A stretch of 18,632 nt of DNA from Clostridia bacterium (GTDB lineage Bacteria; Bacillota; Clostridia; Clostridiales; Clostridiaceae): the NCBI GenBank assembly GCA_009930125.1, contig RZYZ01000014.1, forward strand, positions 1 through 18,632. The letters are read 5' to 3'. The number at the start of each line of letters is the position of its first letter. Position 1 is the stretch's first letter. The notes below the pieces were generated by a model that searched no databases, had not been told where the DNA came from, and saw only the letters and a list, made by a program, of their open reading frames with translations. The position numbers and the translations under genes are program-made. Positions 1-7,651 of this stretch are shown piece after piece.

Positions 1-231
1 CTTGGCTCTTCTGTAGATCAGAAGCGGCTGAATCACGGTGAAGAGAGAAAGTCCTAGGATCAGGAGTCCTTTCAGATACCAGTTCACTTCCGACCAGTAT
101 TTCGCGGTCAGTAGAACCATGGCGGCAGTGAATATGACATTGACCAGTCCCACCATGGACTTATAGATGCCATACATGGACAGCTGCCACAGGTCTGATG
201 CCTTGGTCTCATAATTAAACAGAAACTTCAT
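1..231 (-). CDS. Membrane protein of unknown function, N-terminal part
   Basis: This is the first 77 codons of a gene that runs off the left edge of the window. The ATG at 231 follows AGGAG with a short spacer, and it starts only 9 bases after the dctM stop, so it may be co-transcribed with the TRAP genes. The visible protein begins MKFLFNYETKASDLWQLSMY and contains two hydrophobic stretches, about residues 19-43 and 54-72, separated by a short polar loop with Trp and Lys. That pattern fits a small integral membrane protein with a cytoplasmic N-terminus. I have an impression of similar short proteins in Lachnospiraceae-type genomes, but I cannot name a family with confidence. It is not a recognisable TRAP subunit, and its function is unknown. 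Confidence 0.7.
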   Translation of the reverse strand, partial: MKFLFNYETKASDLWQLSMYGIYKSMVGLVNVIFTAAMVLLTAKYWSEVNWYLKGLLILGLSLFTVIQPLLIYRRAK

Positions 232-240
232 AGGGCTCCT

Positions 241-1536
241 TTACTTGGCAAACAGAGATGGCAGCCATAGGCTGATCGCTGGTATGAACGTGATGAGCAG
301 TAGTGTTACGAGCATCGCAATATAGAACGGAAGCGTCGCCTTGACGATCTTTTCCATGGGCTGCTTACTCACCGCCGAACCGATGAAGAGGACCGCTCCA
401 ACCGGTGGTGTCAGTAGACCGATACCACAGTTTAGGATAACCATGATACCGAACTGAATCGGTGTGAGTCCGATGGATACTGCAATAGGAAGAAGAATCG
501 GCGTTGCGATCAGAATGATCGGTGCCATATCCATGATCATACCCAGAACCAGCAGAAGCACGTTCAGAAGCAGTGCGATGATGATGGGATTATCTGTCAA
601 TCCGATGATGGCATTGGAAGCCAAAGTCGGTACATGTAGCCTTGTGAGCATGAATCCGAAGATACTGGATGTGGAAATCAGAATCATGACGATGGATAGT
701 GTGTTGACACAGTCTCCAAGGGCATTCCATACCCCTTTCCAGTCCAGACCCTTATAGATGAACACGCTGACGATGAGGCTGTATATAACAGCAATAGCTG
801 CTGATTCAGTCGCCGTGAACACACCGCCTACAACACCGAACACCACGATGAGTACCGCTGCCAGCGCCCAGAAGGATGTCAGAAGCTGCTTGAAGAGACT
901 CATCAAGTTGAACTTATCCCCTTTGGGGTAATTGCGCTTCACGGAGATGATGTAGGACATGACCATGAGGGAAACCGCCAGGATCGCTCCAGGCATGTAT
1001 CCTGCAAGGAAGAGACTTCCTACGGAAATACCGCCAGCTGTGGTTGCATAGATGACCATGTTGTGGCTGGGCGGAACAAGGAGTCCCTCCACAGAAGACG
1101 TGATGGTTACAGCTGTGGAAAAGTCCGCATCATACCCTTCATCCACCATCATGGGAATGAGGATACTTCCAAGGGAAGCGGTATCCGCTGCCGCGGAACC
1201 TGAGATTCCACCGAAGAAGTAGGAAGCCACGATGTTCACCATGGCAAGACCGCCACGCATCCATCCCACAAAGGAGTTGGCCAGCGCAATGAGCTTATCC
1301 GATATTCCACCCGAACCCATGAGTACACCCATGGTGATAAAGAACGGAACCGCCATGAGGCTGAAGGAGCTGATGCCCTTCACCATCTGCTGCGCTATGG
1401 TTGTAAGAGGAAGACCCTCATACAGAAGCGTCAGCATAGAGGAGATGGCAACTGCGTATGCGATGGGGAAACGAAGGAAAATCATAACTAGGAAACTGCC
1501 TAAAAGAATCAGTATGGCCATACTTTGTTCGCTCAT
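241..1536 (-). CDS. dctM: TRAP transporter large permease subunit DctM
   Basis: This 431-residue membrane protein is the large, ion-coupled permease of a tripartite ATP-independent periplasmic (TRAP) transporter; the length is normal for DctM. It is hydrophobic throughout, with about a dozen predicted membrane helices. The family hallmark is seen around residues 96-125: a GGLAMVNI stretch, then FGGISGSAAADTASLG, with EGLLVPPS shortly after. The start codon directly abuts the dctQ stop, and its AGGAGG ribosome site lies inside the last codons of dctQ, so the two are translationally coupled. The substrate cannot be read from this subunit. The neighbouring hexuronate genes and FCD-type regulator point to a sugar acid such as glucuronate or galacturonate. 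That assignment is inference from context. Confidence 0.95.
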   Translation of the reverse strand: MSEQSMAILILLGSFLVMIFLRFPIAYAVAISSMLTLLYEGLPLTTIAQQMVKGISSFSLMAVPFFITMGVLMGSGGISDKLIALANSFVGWMRGGLAMVNIVASYFFGGISGSAAADTASLGSILIPMMVDEGYDADFSTAVTITSSVEGLLVPPSHNMVIYATTAGGISVGSLFLAGYMPGAILAVSLMVMSYIISVKRNYPKGDKFNLMSLFKQLLTSFWALAAVLIVVFGVVGGVFTATESAAIAVIYSLIVSVFIYKGLDWKGVWNALGDCVNTLSIVMILISTSSIFGFMLTRLHVPTLASNAIIGLTDNPIIIALLLNVLLLVLGMIMDMAPIILIATPILLPIAVSIGLTPIQFGIMVILNCGIGLLTPPVGAVLFIGSAVSKQPMEKIVKATLPFYIAMLVTLLLITFIPAISLWLPSLFAK

Positions 1537-2061
1537 TTACTTCGCCTCCTTTACTACATAGAATCTTTTCAGATGATTATAGAGTGATTCGATGAGGAAC
1601 AGAATCATTGCTCCACCTGCCAGAGGAATCGGGAAATACATCCAGAATCTGGAGATGGAAGGCATGCTGACATAGGTACCTCTTGAACCGATCTGCACGG
1701 CATACTGCCAGCCCACTACGAGCATGACGATGGCCAGTGCGAATACAAAAAGATCGGAAATGATATCCAGAACGATAAGCGCCTTTTCAGGGATATACTT
1801 GTCAAATGCAGTCATTCTGATATGACTGTTCTTCCTGATGGCCAGCGCTGCTGCCAGCACAGCCATGTAGGACATGGCGGATAATACGACTTCTTCACTC
1901 CAGGCTGGATCAGGGATGAATTCCACATAACGACCTGTGACAGCCATGGTAGTGATCAGTATGTCTATGATTAATAAGATCTTGCAGAGAAACAGGACTA
2001 CATTGTAGATTGCATCATAGGCTGGCTTGATCTTATCGAATTTCTCAAAAAAACTTGGCAT
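1537..2061 (-). CDS. dctQ: TRAP transporter small permease subunit DctQ
   Basis: This 174-residue protein has four hydrophobic segments (about residues 17-41, 59-78, 97-119 and 138-159), the layout of the DctQ small permease that pairs with DctM and docks the substrate-binding protein. A conserved-looking patch, WSEEVVLSAMSYMAVLAAALAIR followed by HIRM, matches the middle of this family. The ATG at 2061 follows AAGGAGG with a rather long spacer. The stop codon touches the dctM start. Upstream, a 192-base gap containing a strong hairpin separates it from dctP, so it is probably expressed at a lower level than the binding protein. Confidence 0.93.
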   Translation of the reverse strand: MPSFFEKFDKIKPAYDAIYNVVLFLCKILLIIDILITTMAVTGRYVEFIPDPAWSEEVVLSAMSYMAVLAAALAIRKNSHIRMTAFDKYIPEKALIVLDIISDLFVFALAIVMLVVGWQYAVQIGSRGTYVSMPSISRFWMYFPIPLAGGAMILFLIESLYNHLKRFYVVKEAK

Positions 2062-2174
2062 ACCTTAACCTTACCTCCTTAAAAATATATGATGTGAGAG
2101 GGATTTCATTTGTGCTTCGTAAACAGATGAAAGAAGCGCACAAAGTAAATGTTTTACCTTATGCTCTTCCTGAT

Positions 2175-2216
2175 AAAAATAGTAGGACACAAAGGATGTG
2201 CTCCTTTGTGCCCTAC
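2175..2216 (-). terminator. Attenuating hairpin between dctP and dctQ
   Basis: On the minus strand the arms GTAGG-x-CACAAAGGA and TCCTTTGTG-x-CCTAC (2182-2196 and 2202-2216) pair with a single mismatch around a five-base loop. They are followed two bases later by TTTTT (2179-2175). The element lies after the dctP stop and before dctQ within one operon. The U-tract is short, so partial termination with read-through is the likely outcome. That would also give a stable 3' end on the dctP mRNA. Confidence 0.75.
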
Positions 2217-2253
2217 ATCATCCTACACTTTTACTGTTTTATTTCCTTAGAGA

Positions 2254-3324
2254 CTAAGGCTGCATGTCGAGGATCTGCTGATACAGGTCTTCAAATCCAA
2301 CTGTTTCAGCTTCCACAACGTCCTTGACAGCTGCCTGCCATGGTGCTGGATCTGTAACTTCAACGATGTTGATTCCTTCGTCCTTCAGTCCCTGAAGTAC
2401 TTCGTTTTCAGCTTCTTCGGAAATCTGTCTGTTGAACTGTGATGCATATTCGCCAGCTTCCATCAGGATATCCTGCTGTTCTGGTGTCAGGCTGTCCCAT
2501 GCTTCGTTGGTGATGATAACCTGGATTGCACCAAGGGTATGACCATCAAGAATCATGTTCGGAGCAACTTCCTGGAATGCATTGGACTTGTAGTTCGCGA
2601 TAGGCTGTTCTGCTCCATCTACAACACCTGTCTGTAGAGCTGAATACAGTTCACCAAAGGATACTACTGTTGGTGATGCGCCAAGACCATTGACCATACC
2701 GTTCATGACAGGGTCATTGGACACTCTAAGCTTCATGCCAGCAAGATCTTCAATGCTGTTTACAGGGTCTACTGTGAAGAAATGACGGAAACCTTCTTCT
2801 CCGTAGAATAGTCCTCTTACGCCTGTTCCATTTTCAAATGGCTCAAGCAAGAAGTCAGGAGCTAAATCGGAAGTAGCAAAGTTCCAGAAATGTTCTCTGT
2901 TTACAAATGTGTATGGGATGGAAAGAAGCTTGGACTTTTCTCCGCCATAGGATGTAAGCGCGAAGGCTGAGATACGGGACATATCGATTGTTCCGCCTCC
3001 ACCAAGCATGGTGTCCAGTACGTCATTTTCAGATCCCAGAACGCCTGATGCCTGAATTTCGATGGTGATCTTTCCATTGGAAAGTTCTTCCACTTTTTCT
3101 TTGAATGCTGTGTCTGTCTGTCCTACGATGGTGTCCAGTGGGTTAACTTCAGCATAGACTAAAGTCACTTCAGGCATGTCATCAGCAGGTTCTTCTTCTC
3201 CTGGTTCTTCTACTGGAGTCTCATCAGGAGTTTCTGGTGTTTCTGGTGAAGTCAGTCCGCATCCTGCGAAGAAAGCGACGAGTACCAGACTGGATAATGT
3301 TGCTAGAATTTTTTTCTTGTTCAT
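2254..3324 (-). CDS. dctP: TRAP transporter substrate-binding lipoprotein DctP
   Basis: This 356-residue protein is the extracytoplasmic solute receptor of the TRAP system. Residues 1-21 form a lipoprotein signal peptide ending in the lipobox FAGC (lipidated Cys22). A Pro/Glu/Thr-rich linker follows to about residue 52, tethering the receptor to the outer face of a Gram-positive membrane. The mature domain has the DctP signature: a KLRVSNDPVMNGM stretch with the Arg that usually clamps the substrate carboxylate, then LGASPTVVSFGELYSALQTGVVDGAEQP. It is preceded by AGGGGGA six bases before the ATG. The carboxylate clamp fits a sugar acid or other organic acid. Hexuronate is the best guess, from the adjacent uxuA, uxaC and regulator. 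Confidence 0.95.
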   Translation of the reverse strand: MNKKKILATLSSLVLVAFFAGCGLTSPETPETPDETPVEEPGEEEPADDMPEVTLVYAEVNPLDTIVGQTDTAFKEKVEELSNGKITIEIQASGVLGSENDVLDTMLGGGGTIDMSRISAFALTSYGGEKSKLLSIPYTFVNREHFWNFATSDLAPDFLLEPFENGTGVRGLFYGEEGFRHFFTVDPVNSIEDLAGMKLRVSNDPVMNGMVNGLGASPTVVSFGELYSALQTGVVDGAEQPIANYKSNAFQEVAPNMILDGHTLGAIQVIITNEAWDSLTPEQQDILMEAGEYASQFNRQISEEAENEVLQGLKDEGINIVEVTDPAPWQAAVKDVVEAETVGFEDLYQQILDMQP

Positions 3325-3455
3325 TTTGTCCCCCTATAATTTTTATATTTTTAATTGGTAACAATAATACGATGTGCTTCCATAAGATGTCTCTTCTGAA
3401 AACAGATTCACTTTTCCCACTACTGTCAGGCACCACCCCCTATAAGGTTTGATTC

Positions 3456-3477
3456 TATAAAGAAAAGTTTCTTTATA
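3456..3477. promoter_or_regulatory. Perfect 10-2-10 inverted repeat upstream of dctP
   Basis: The arms TATAAAGAAA and TTTCTTTATA are exact reverse complements separated by two bases. The element sits in the 185-base gap between the gntR stop and the dctP start. It is AT-rich and has no U-tract after it on the minus strand, so an operator is more likely than a terminator. No convincing sigma-A promoter could be fixed around it. It differs in sequence from the GTATAC sites upstream of uxuA and uxaC. Confidence 0.45.
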
Positions 3478-3509
3478 CTAAAATGAATGGATTTCCGAGT
3501 CCGGTCTGA

Positions 3510-4190
3510 TCACTTGATGAAATAGTCCGGATGCTCCCGTCTTATGAGCTCTTCATCCACCTTGTATCTGGACAAGTGCTTTGTCATCAGCTCTGATGCT
3601 TCTTCTTTATCCCTTTTTCGGATGGCTGCGACGATTTCCTTGTGGTCATCCAGAAGCTCTTTCACTTCCTTGTCCGTATGAAGCCGCATCATCCTGACCC
3701 GGTCAAAGTGAATCATCATGCTGTCCATCAGATGATAGACCTGCATCTTGTTTGCGATGATGAACAATTGCTCGTGAAAGTCATTGTCCATCTGGAAGAA
3801 CTTTCCAGTGGCATCAGAGTCCACATAGAACTGCTGAAGACTGATGTTGTGTTCCAGTTCGCTTAGGTCTTCCTCTGTTGCCAGTTCACAGACCTGCTCG
3901 ATGACTGCTTTTTCAAGGACCAGTCTCATGAACCTTGCCTCATCCACCAGAGCGTAATCGATCTTTGAAATGTAACTGCCCTTCTGCGGAAAGATATCCA
4001 CAATCTGACTTTTACTCAGCTCGATGAGCGCTTCTCTTGTAGGTGTTCTTGAGATCCCCATTTCCACCGCCAGCTCTTTCTCACTGACCATACTGCCTGG
4101 TGCAAGCTTCAGCATGACGATATTTTTTCTCAGCGTTCGAAAGGCATAATCTCTGGCAGTTTCCTTCGCTCGCCTTGCAGTGACTTCCAT
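3510..4190 (-). CDS. GntR-family transcriptional regulator, FadR/FCD subfamily (UxuR/ExuR-like)
   Basis: This 226-residue DNA-binding protein has a winged helix-turn-helix over about residues 15-75 (SEKELAVEMGISRTPTREAL is typical of GntR). An all-helical FCD ligand domain follows. The FCD metal/ligand residues are visible: Asp135-xxx-His139, His183 and His205. Proteins of this kind often sense sugar acids, and several (UxuR, ExuR and relatives) control hexuronate catabolism. The gene starts 18 bases after the uxuA stop, with AGGAGAGGAG before the ATG at 4190, and precedes dctP. This places it inside the hexuronate/TRAP cluster. Its probable targets are the TAGTATACTA-type sites upstream of uxuA and uxaC, but that is inferred from similarity to the TTGGTATACCAA sites of the enterobacterial UxuR/ExuR proteins. 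Confidence 0.9.
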   Translation of the reverse strand: MEVTARRAKETARDYAFRTLRKNIVMLKLAPGSMVSEKELAVEMGISRTPTREALIELSKSQIVDIFPQKGSYISKIDYALVDEARFMRLVLEKAVIEQVCELATEEDLSELEHNISLQQFYVDSDATGKFFQMDNDFHEQLFIIANKMQVYHLMDSMMIHFDRVRMMRLHTDKEVKELLDDHKEIVAAIRKRDKEEASELMTKHLSRYKVDEELIRREHPDYFIK

Positions 4191-4208
4191 GGAACATCTC
4201 CTCTCCTC

Positions 4209-5291
4209 TTATTTATATCTTTCTTTCATTTTCGCGATGGCTTCTTCCAGACCTAAGATATAGTTGGCACCGATGGCTCTGTCATAGAGTCCATAGCCGG
4301 GTCTTGCCTTTTCGCCCCAGATCATTCTGCCATGGTCCGGTCTCACATACCCTGTGAATCCGACTTCGTCATAGGCTTTCATAATCTCAAACATGTCCAG
4401 GTCTCCACAGGTGGATAGATGAGCAGATTCGTCAAAATCCTTCTCATTGAGATGCTTCACATTTCTAATGTGCGCAAAGTGGATTCTTCCCTGGACTCCA
4501 AACTCTCTGATCATTTCCGGAAGATCGTTCCTGAGATCTGATCCTAGGCTTCCTGTACAGAAAGTCAGTCCGTTATAAGGGCTGTCATTCAGTTCCAGAA
4601 ACTTTCTGATGTTTTCTCTGTTTGTGATGACCTTTGGCAGACCATACAGCGGCCAGGGCGGATCATCGGGATGGATGGCCATCTTGATGTCATACTTCTC
4701 CGCATAGGGCACGACCTTGTCCAGAAAATACTTCATGTTTTCCCAGTAGGTTTCCGTGGACATGTCCTGATAGAAGTCGATGTCCTTTGCCATGGCATCC
4801 AGTCTCTCCGGTTCCCATCCTGGAAGAGAATATCCTCTTGCTTTCTTTGCCATGACATCTGCCATGACTTTGGGATTCATCTCCAGAACCTCTTCATGAC
4901 GGTAGGCCATGACCTGACTTCCATCCGGTAGCTCCAGTGACAGATCGCTTCTTGCCCAGTCCATGACAGGCATGAAGTTGTAGCACAGACATTTGACGCC
5001 TACCTTGGAAAGATTTTCCAAGGTCGCGATGTAGTTTTCTATATACTTTTCTCGCGTAGGAAGCCCCTTCTTGATATCCTCATGGATATTCACGCTTTCA
5101 ATGACTTCCATTTCAAGACCAGCATCATTGATTTCCTTTTTGAGACTTTCCAGCGTCTCCAGTGGCCAGACATCCCCCACAGGAATCTTCGGCAGGCATG
5201 TGGCCACACCCGTCACCCCTGGGATCTGTCTGATTTCCTGAAGGCTTACACTGTCGTCTCCGAAAGGAAACCATCTTAAAATCATTTTCAT
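4209..5291 (-). CDS. uxuA: Mannonate dehydratase UxuA
   Basis: UxuA removes water from D-mannonate to give 2-keto-3-deoxy-D-gluconate in the cytoplasm, the third step of glucuronate breakdown. The reading frame is open back to 5417. I start it at ATG 5291 because GAGGTGA lies just upstream and the family begins with MKM.LRWF, giving 360 residues, the usual size of the Bacillus-type enzyme. Diagnostic stretches include IRQIPGV near the start, ESVNIHEDIKKGLPTR, and CYNFMPVMDWARSDL. Metal-ligand candidates, numbered from this start, are His207 (IHPDDPP), Cys245 (FCTGSLG), His274 (HIRN) and Asp319 (RPDHGR). The gene has its own promoter and a 150-160 base leader. The regulator gene follows 18 bases downstream, so both are probably on one transcript. 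Confidence 0.96.
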   Translation of the reverse strand: MKMILRWFPFGDDSVSLQEIRQIPGVTGVATCLPKIPVGDVWPLETLESLKKEINDAGLEMEVIESVNIHEDIKKGLPTREKYIENYIATLENLSKVGVKCLCYNFMPVMDWARSDLSLELPDGSQVMAYRHEEVLEMNPKVMADVMAKKARGYSLPGWEPERLDAMAKDIDFYQDMSTETYWENMKYFLDKVVPYAEKYDIKMAIHPDDPPWPLYGLPKVITNRENIRKFLELNDSPYNGLTFCTGSLGSDLRNDLPEMIREFGVQGRIHFAHIRNVKHLNEKDFDESAHLSTCGDLDMFEIMKAYDEVGFTGYVRPDHGRMIWGEKARPGYGLYDRAIGANYILGLEEAIAKMKERYK

Positions 5292-5455
5292 CTCTTCACC
5301 TCTACTTTCAACATAGAATGTGAACTTGCTTATTGCTAAACCGGTTCCTATTCCATAGTGACTTGTCATAGTTTGCGCATCACAGATCACTATATTCAAA
5401 CATGCTCCCTGGACCACCCATCAGGATGTTATCCTTTACAAGCACCTTTACATAC

Positions 5456-5484
5456 AGTTTACCACTGGTATACTAGTAGGTCAA
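5456..5484 (-). promoter_or_regulatory. Promoter of uxuA with GTATAC operator in the spacer
   Basis: On the minus strand TTGACC (5484-5479) and TAAACT (5461-5456) are separated by exactly 17 bases, a good sigma-A promoter. The spacer contains TGGTATACTA on the plus strand (5466-5475), a near-perfect dyad around GTATAC. A 12-base block, GTATACTAGTAG (5468-5479), recurs exactly upstream of uxaC at 7469-7480. A repressor bound here would block RNA polymerase. Transcription should start near 5449, leaving a leader of about 158 bases before the uxuA ATG. Confidence 0.7.
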
Positions 5485-5884
5485 TCATGAAACATAAAAA
5501 AACAGGGGTATTTTTTACGAATTATACATTTCTTCTTTAAGGTTCTTTTTAGGAATGATCAGTAGGTGTATCGATCCCTGCAACGCCCTTAAATCAATAG
5601 GTTCATCAATACTTGTTTTGATTTCGCTTGAAGATTTATAGTTATCCTTGTAAATATTTCTGTATTTTCATGTCAATTGTAAAATAAATATGAAAATTAT
5701 GTCAGGTGATTCCCTGGTATGGCGGAATCTTCTGAAAAGGTTTACTGGCCTGGTTTTGAGCTGTACTGTTTTTTGTACTTATACTATTATCTGCTGTGCA
5801 GGTGATATCATTATTTTGCGAATCTGTTAACCCCATCTTTTCTGAATAACCATCATGCCCTGCAGGAGAGTACTTATCCTCCTG
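5485..5884. other. AT-rich intergenic stretch without a supported gene
   Basis: Between the uxuA promoter and the uxaC terminator I see no credible coding region. A minus-strand open frame at 5702-5983 runs from inside the uxaC tail through the terminator; it has a Ser/Asn/Gln-rich composition and no ribosome site. There is an 8-base inverted repeat, ATTTTCAT (5664-5671) with ATGAAAAT (5690-5697), 18 bases apart. This is where a uxuB gene might have been expected, but none is present. Confidence 0.6.
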
Positions 5885-5926
5885 TAAAGCAAAGAAGTGA
5901 GAAAGAGAATCGCTTCTCTTCTCACT
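5885..5926 (-). terminator. Probable terminator of uxaC
   Basis: Thirty bases after the uxaC stop the minus strand forms a stem of 13 pairs with one bulged base. The arms are AGTGAGAAGAGAA and TTCTCTTTCTCACT, at 5926-5914 and 5909-5896, around a four-base loop. The following tract TTCTTTGCTTT (5895-5885) is U-rich but interrupted. It would end the uxaC message before the uxuA promoter. Confidence 0.6.
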
Positions 5927-5957
5927 CCTGATGACTCTGCTATTTGTGATGGACTGC

Positions 5958-7358
5958 TTACATATTGAAGTACTTCTCCGCATTCAGATAGGAGATTTCC
6001 TTCACCATGGAACCGAGCAGCTCGTAATCTTCTGGTGCTTCACCCTCTTCCACCCATTTTCCGATGAGATTACAAAGGATTCTTCTGAAGTAATCATGTC
6101 TTGGGTAGGAAATGAAGGATCTGGAATCTGTGAGCATACCCACAAACTTGCGAAGCAGGGACAGGTTGGCCAGAGAAATCATCTGCTTTTCCATACCGTC
6201 CTTCTGATCATTGAACCACCATCCTGAACCGAACTGAATCTTCATGATGCCGTCTGTTTCTCCCTGGAAATTACCGATCATGGTCCCCAGTACATCATTG
6301 TCTCTGGCATTGAGTGTATACAGAATGGTCTTTGGCAGATTGTCTTCCTTGTCCAGTGTGTTCATGAGTTTTGAAAGGGAAACGGCAATCAGTTCATCAT
6401 TGATGGAATCAAAGCCGGTGTCTGCACCCAGTCTCTTGAACATTCTGGTATTGTTGTTTCGTAATGCACCCAGATGATACTGCTGTGCCCATCCTCTTTC
6501 CTTATACATCTTTCCAAGTTCCAGAAGTATGAAGGTTTTATACTTCTCTGTGTCTTGTCTTGAAATCTCCTTGCCGGATAATGCAGCGGAGATGATCTCT
6601 TCCAGTTCTTCTCTTGTTGCTTCTGCAAAGAAAACCGTATCCAGACCATGGTCTGAAAGCCTTGCGCCATGTTCATGGAAGAAGTCCACTCTTTTCGCCA
6701 CGGCCTTGACCAGAGAATCCGCATCCTTCACTTCAAATCCCACAAGGTCTCCAAGAGCTTTGATGTACTCTGCATACCCTTCTCTGTCGATGTTCAGCAG
6801 TTTGTCCGGTCTTAAAGCAGGAAGAACCTTCGTTTCGAAGGACTCATCCTTGGCAATGGCATCATGATGTTCCAGCGTATCGATGAGATCGTCTGTTGTG
6901 CAGATCACATTCACATTGGATTTTCTGATGAGATTTCTCACGTTGAAATCTTCTCCAGCGATGACTGCATTGGCTTTGTCCCAGATCATCTTCGCATTTT
7001 CTTTGTTGATGGTGTCTTCAATCCCGAAGTACATCTTCAGTTCCAGATGGGACCAGTGATACAGAGGATTTCCTATGGTATAGGGAATGGTTTCACAGAA
7101 AGCCTCGAATTTCTCGAAATCGGACTTGGACCCTGTGATGTATTCTTCACTGAATCCCATGCTTCTCATGGCTCTCCACTTGTAGTGGTCTCCGCCCAGC
7201 CAGATGTCAGTGATGTTTCTGAATCTCGCATTTTCTGCGATCATCTTGGGATTCAGATGACAATGATAGTCATAGATTGGCATGTCTTTCGCATACTCAT
7301 GGTACAGCTTCTTCCCTACTTTATTCTTTAACATGAAATCGTCGTTGATTATACTCAT
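5958..7358 (-). CDS. uxaC: Glucuronate (uronate) isomerase UxaC
   Basis: UxaC interconverts D-glucuronate with D-fructuronate, and D-galacturonate with D-tagaturonate, the entry step of hexuronate catabolism. The 466-residue length is typical. The N-terminal motif YDYHCHLNPKMIAEN carries the metal-binding HxH pair (His32, His34) of this amidohydrolase-fold enzyme. Further family stretches are IWLGGDHYKWRAMRSMG, TTDDLIDTLEHH, and, near the end, SGWWFNDQKDGMEKQM followed by GMLTDSRSF.SYPRHDYFRRILC. AAGGAAG lies about six bases before the ATG at 7358. The gene stands alone between its own promoter region and a terminator, separate from uxuA by about 670 bases. The shared operator motif suggests the two are co-regulated. 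Confidence 0.97.
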   Translation of the reverse strand: MSIINDDFMLKNKVGKKLYHEYAKDMPIYDYHCHLNPKMIAENARFRNITDIWLGGDHYKWRAMRSMGFSEEYITGSKSDFEKFEAFCETIPYTIGNPLYHWSHLELKMYFGIEDTINKENAKMIWDKANAVIAGEDFNVRNLIRKSNVNVICTTDDLIDTLEHHDAIAKDESFETKVLPALRPDKLLNIDREGYAEYIKALGDLVGFEVKDADSLVKAVAKRVDFFHEHGARLSDHGLDTVFFAEATREELEEIISAALSGKEISRQDTEKYKTFILLELGKMYKERGWAQQYHLGALRNNNTRMFKRLGADTGFDSINDELIAVSLSKLMNTLDKEDNLPKTILYTLNARDNDVLGTMIGNFQGETDGIMKIQFGSGWWFNDQKDGMEKQMISLANLSLLRKFVGMLTDSRSFISYPRHDYFRRILCNLIGKWVEEGEAPEDYELLGSMVKEISYLNAEKYFNM

Positions 7359-7437
7359 TTCACTCTTCCTTTCTTATTCCGGTGATGCGCTCTATTGTTC
7401 TATCATAGTCTAAAATCTCATGACTGAAAAGTGCCTA

Positions 7438-7453
7438 TTGAGAACTTTCTCAA
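7438..7453. promoter_or_regulatory. 7-2-7 inverted repeat in the uxaC leader
   Basis: TTGAGAA (7438-7444) and TTCTCAA (7447-7453) are exact reverse complements two bases apart. They lie between the GTATAC operator and the uxaC start. It could be a second operator or an mRNA hairpin; the spacing and base composition do not decide. Confidence 0.35.
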
Positions 7454-7466
7454 AAATGTTCCATGT

Positions 7467-7480
7467 TAGTATACTAGTAG
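7467..7480 (-). promoter_or_regulatory. GTATAC operator and candidate -10 of uxaC
   Basis: TAGTATACTA (7467-7476) is a perfect ten-base palindrome. It extends into the 12-base block GTATACTAGTAG, shared exactly with the uxuA promoter. On the minus strand the palindrome contains TATACT, a good -10 element, with a weak TTACCG 17 bases upstream, so the operator would overlay the -10. The site resembles the core of the TTGGTATACCAA sites bound by UxuR/ExuR. Binding by the GntR protein encoded at 3510-4190 is inferred. Confidence 0.65.
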
Positions 7481-7603
7481 ACATTTAATGCGGTAATATG
7501 TGATATCCGCTGCACCTCAGGAGTTCCCGCAACAATACGAATCCTACGAGAAAGTCGATTCAGCTTTATTGGTGAAATGCAAAAACAGGAGACTTCCCAA
7601 GCC

Positions 7604-7636
7604 AAAAGCAGATTCGGATATGCTCCGGATCTGCTT
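7604..7636 (-). terminator. Terminator of the MurNAc operon
   Basis: Sixteen bases after the mupG stop the minus strand forms an 11-position stem, GCAGATCCGGA with TCCGAATCTGC, with one C-A mismatch and a five-base loop (7634-7608). It is followed at once by TTTT and further U/G-rich sequence. It closes the murR-murQ-murP-mupG transcript and insulates uxaC. Confidence 0.75.
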
Positions 7637-7651
7637 CTGCATTAATTATTT

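Noticed and set aside
5292..5417. 42-codon N-terminal extension of uxuA
   Set aside because: The family starts at the internal MKM, which has a good ribosome site; the upstream ATG has AGGGAG only one base away.
5664..5697. ATTTTCAT/ATGAAAAT inverted repeat in AT-rich DNA
   Set aside because: An eight-base AT-rich match with an 18-base gap is easily expected by chance in this stretch.
5702..5983. Minus-strand open frame of 93 codons after uxaC
   Set aside because: It begins out of frame inside the uxaC tail, runs through the terminator hairpin, has no ribosome site and a low-complexity polar composition.
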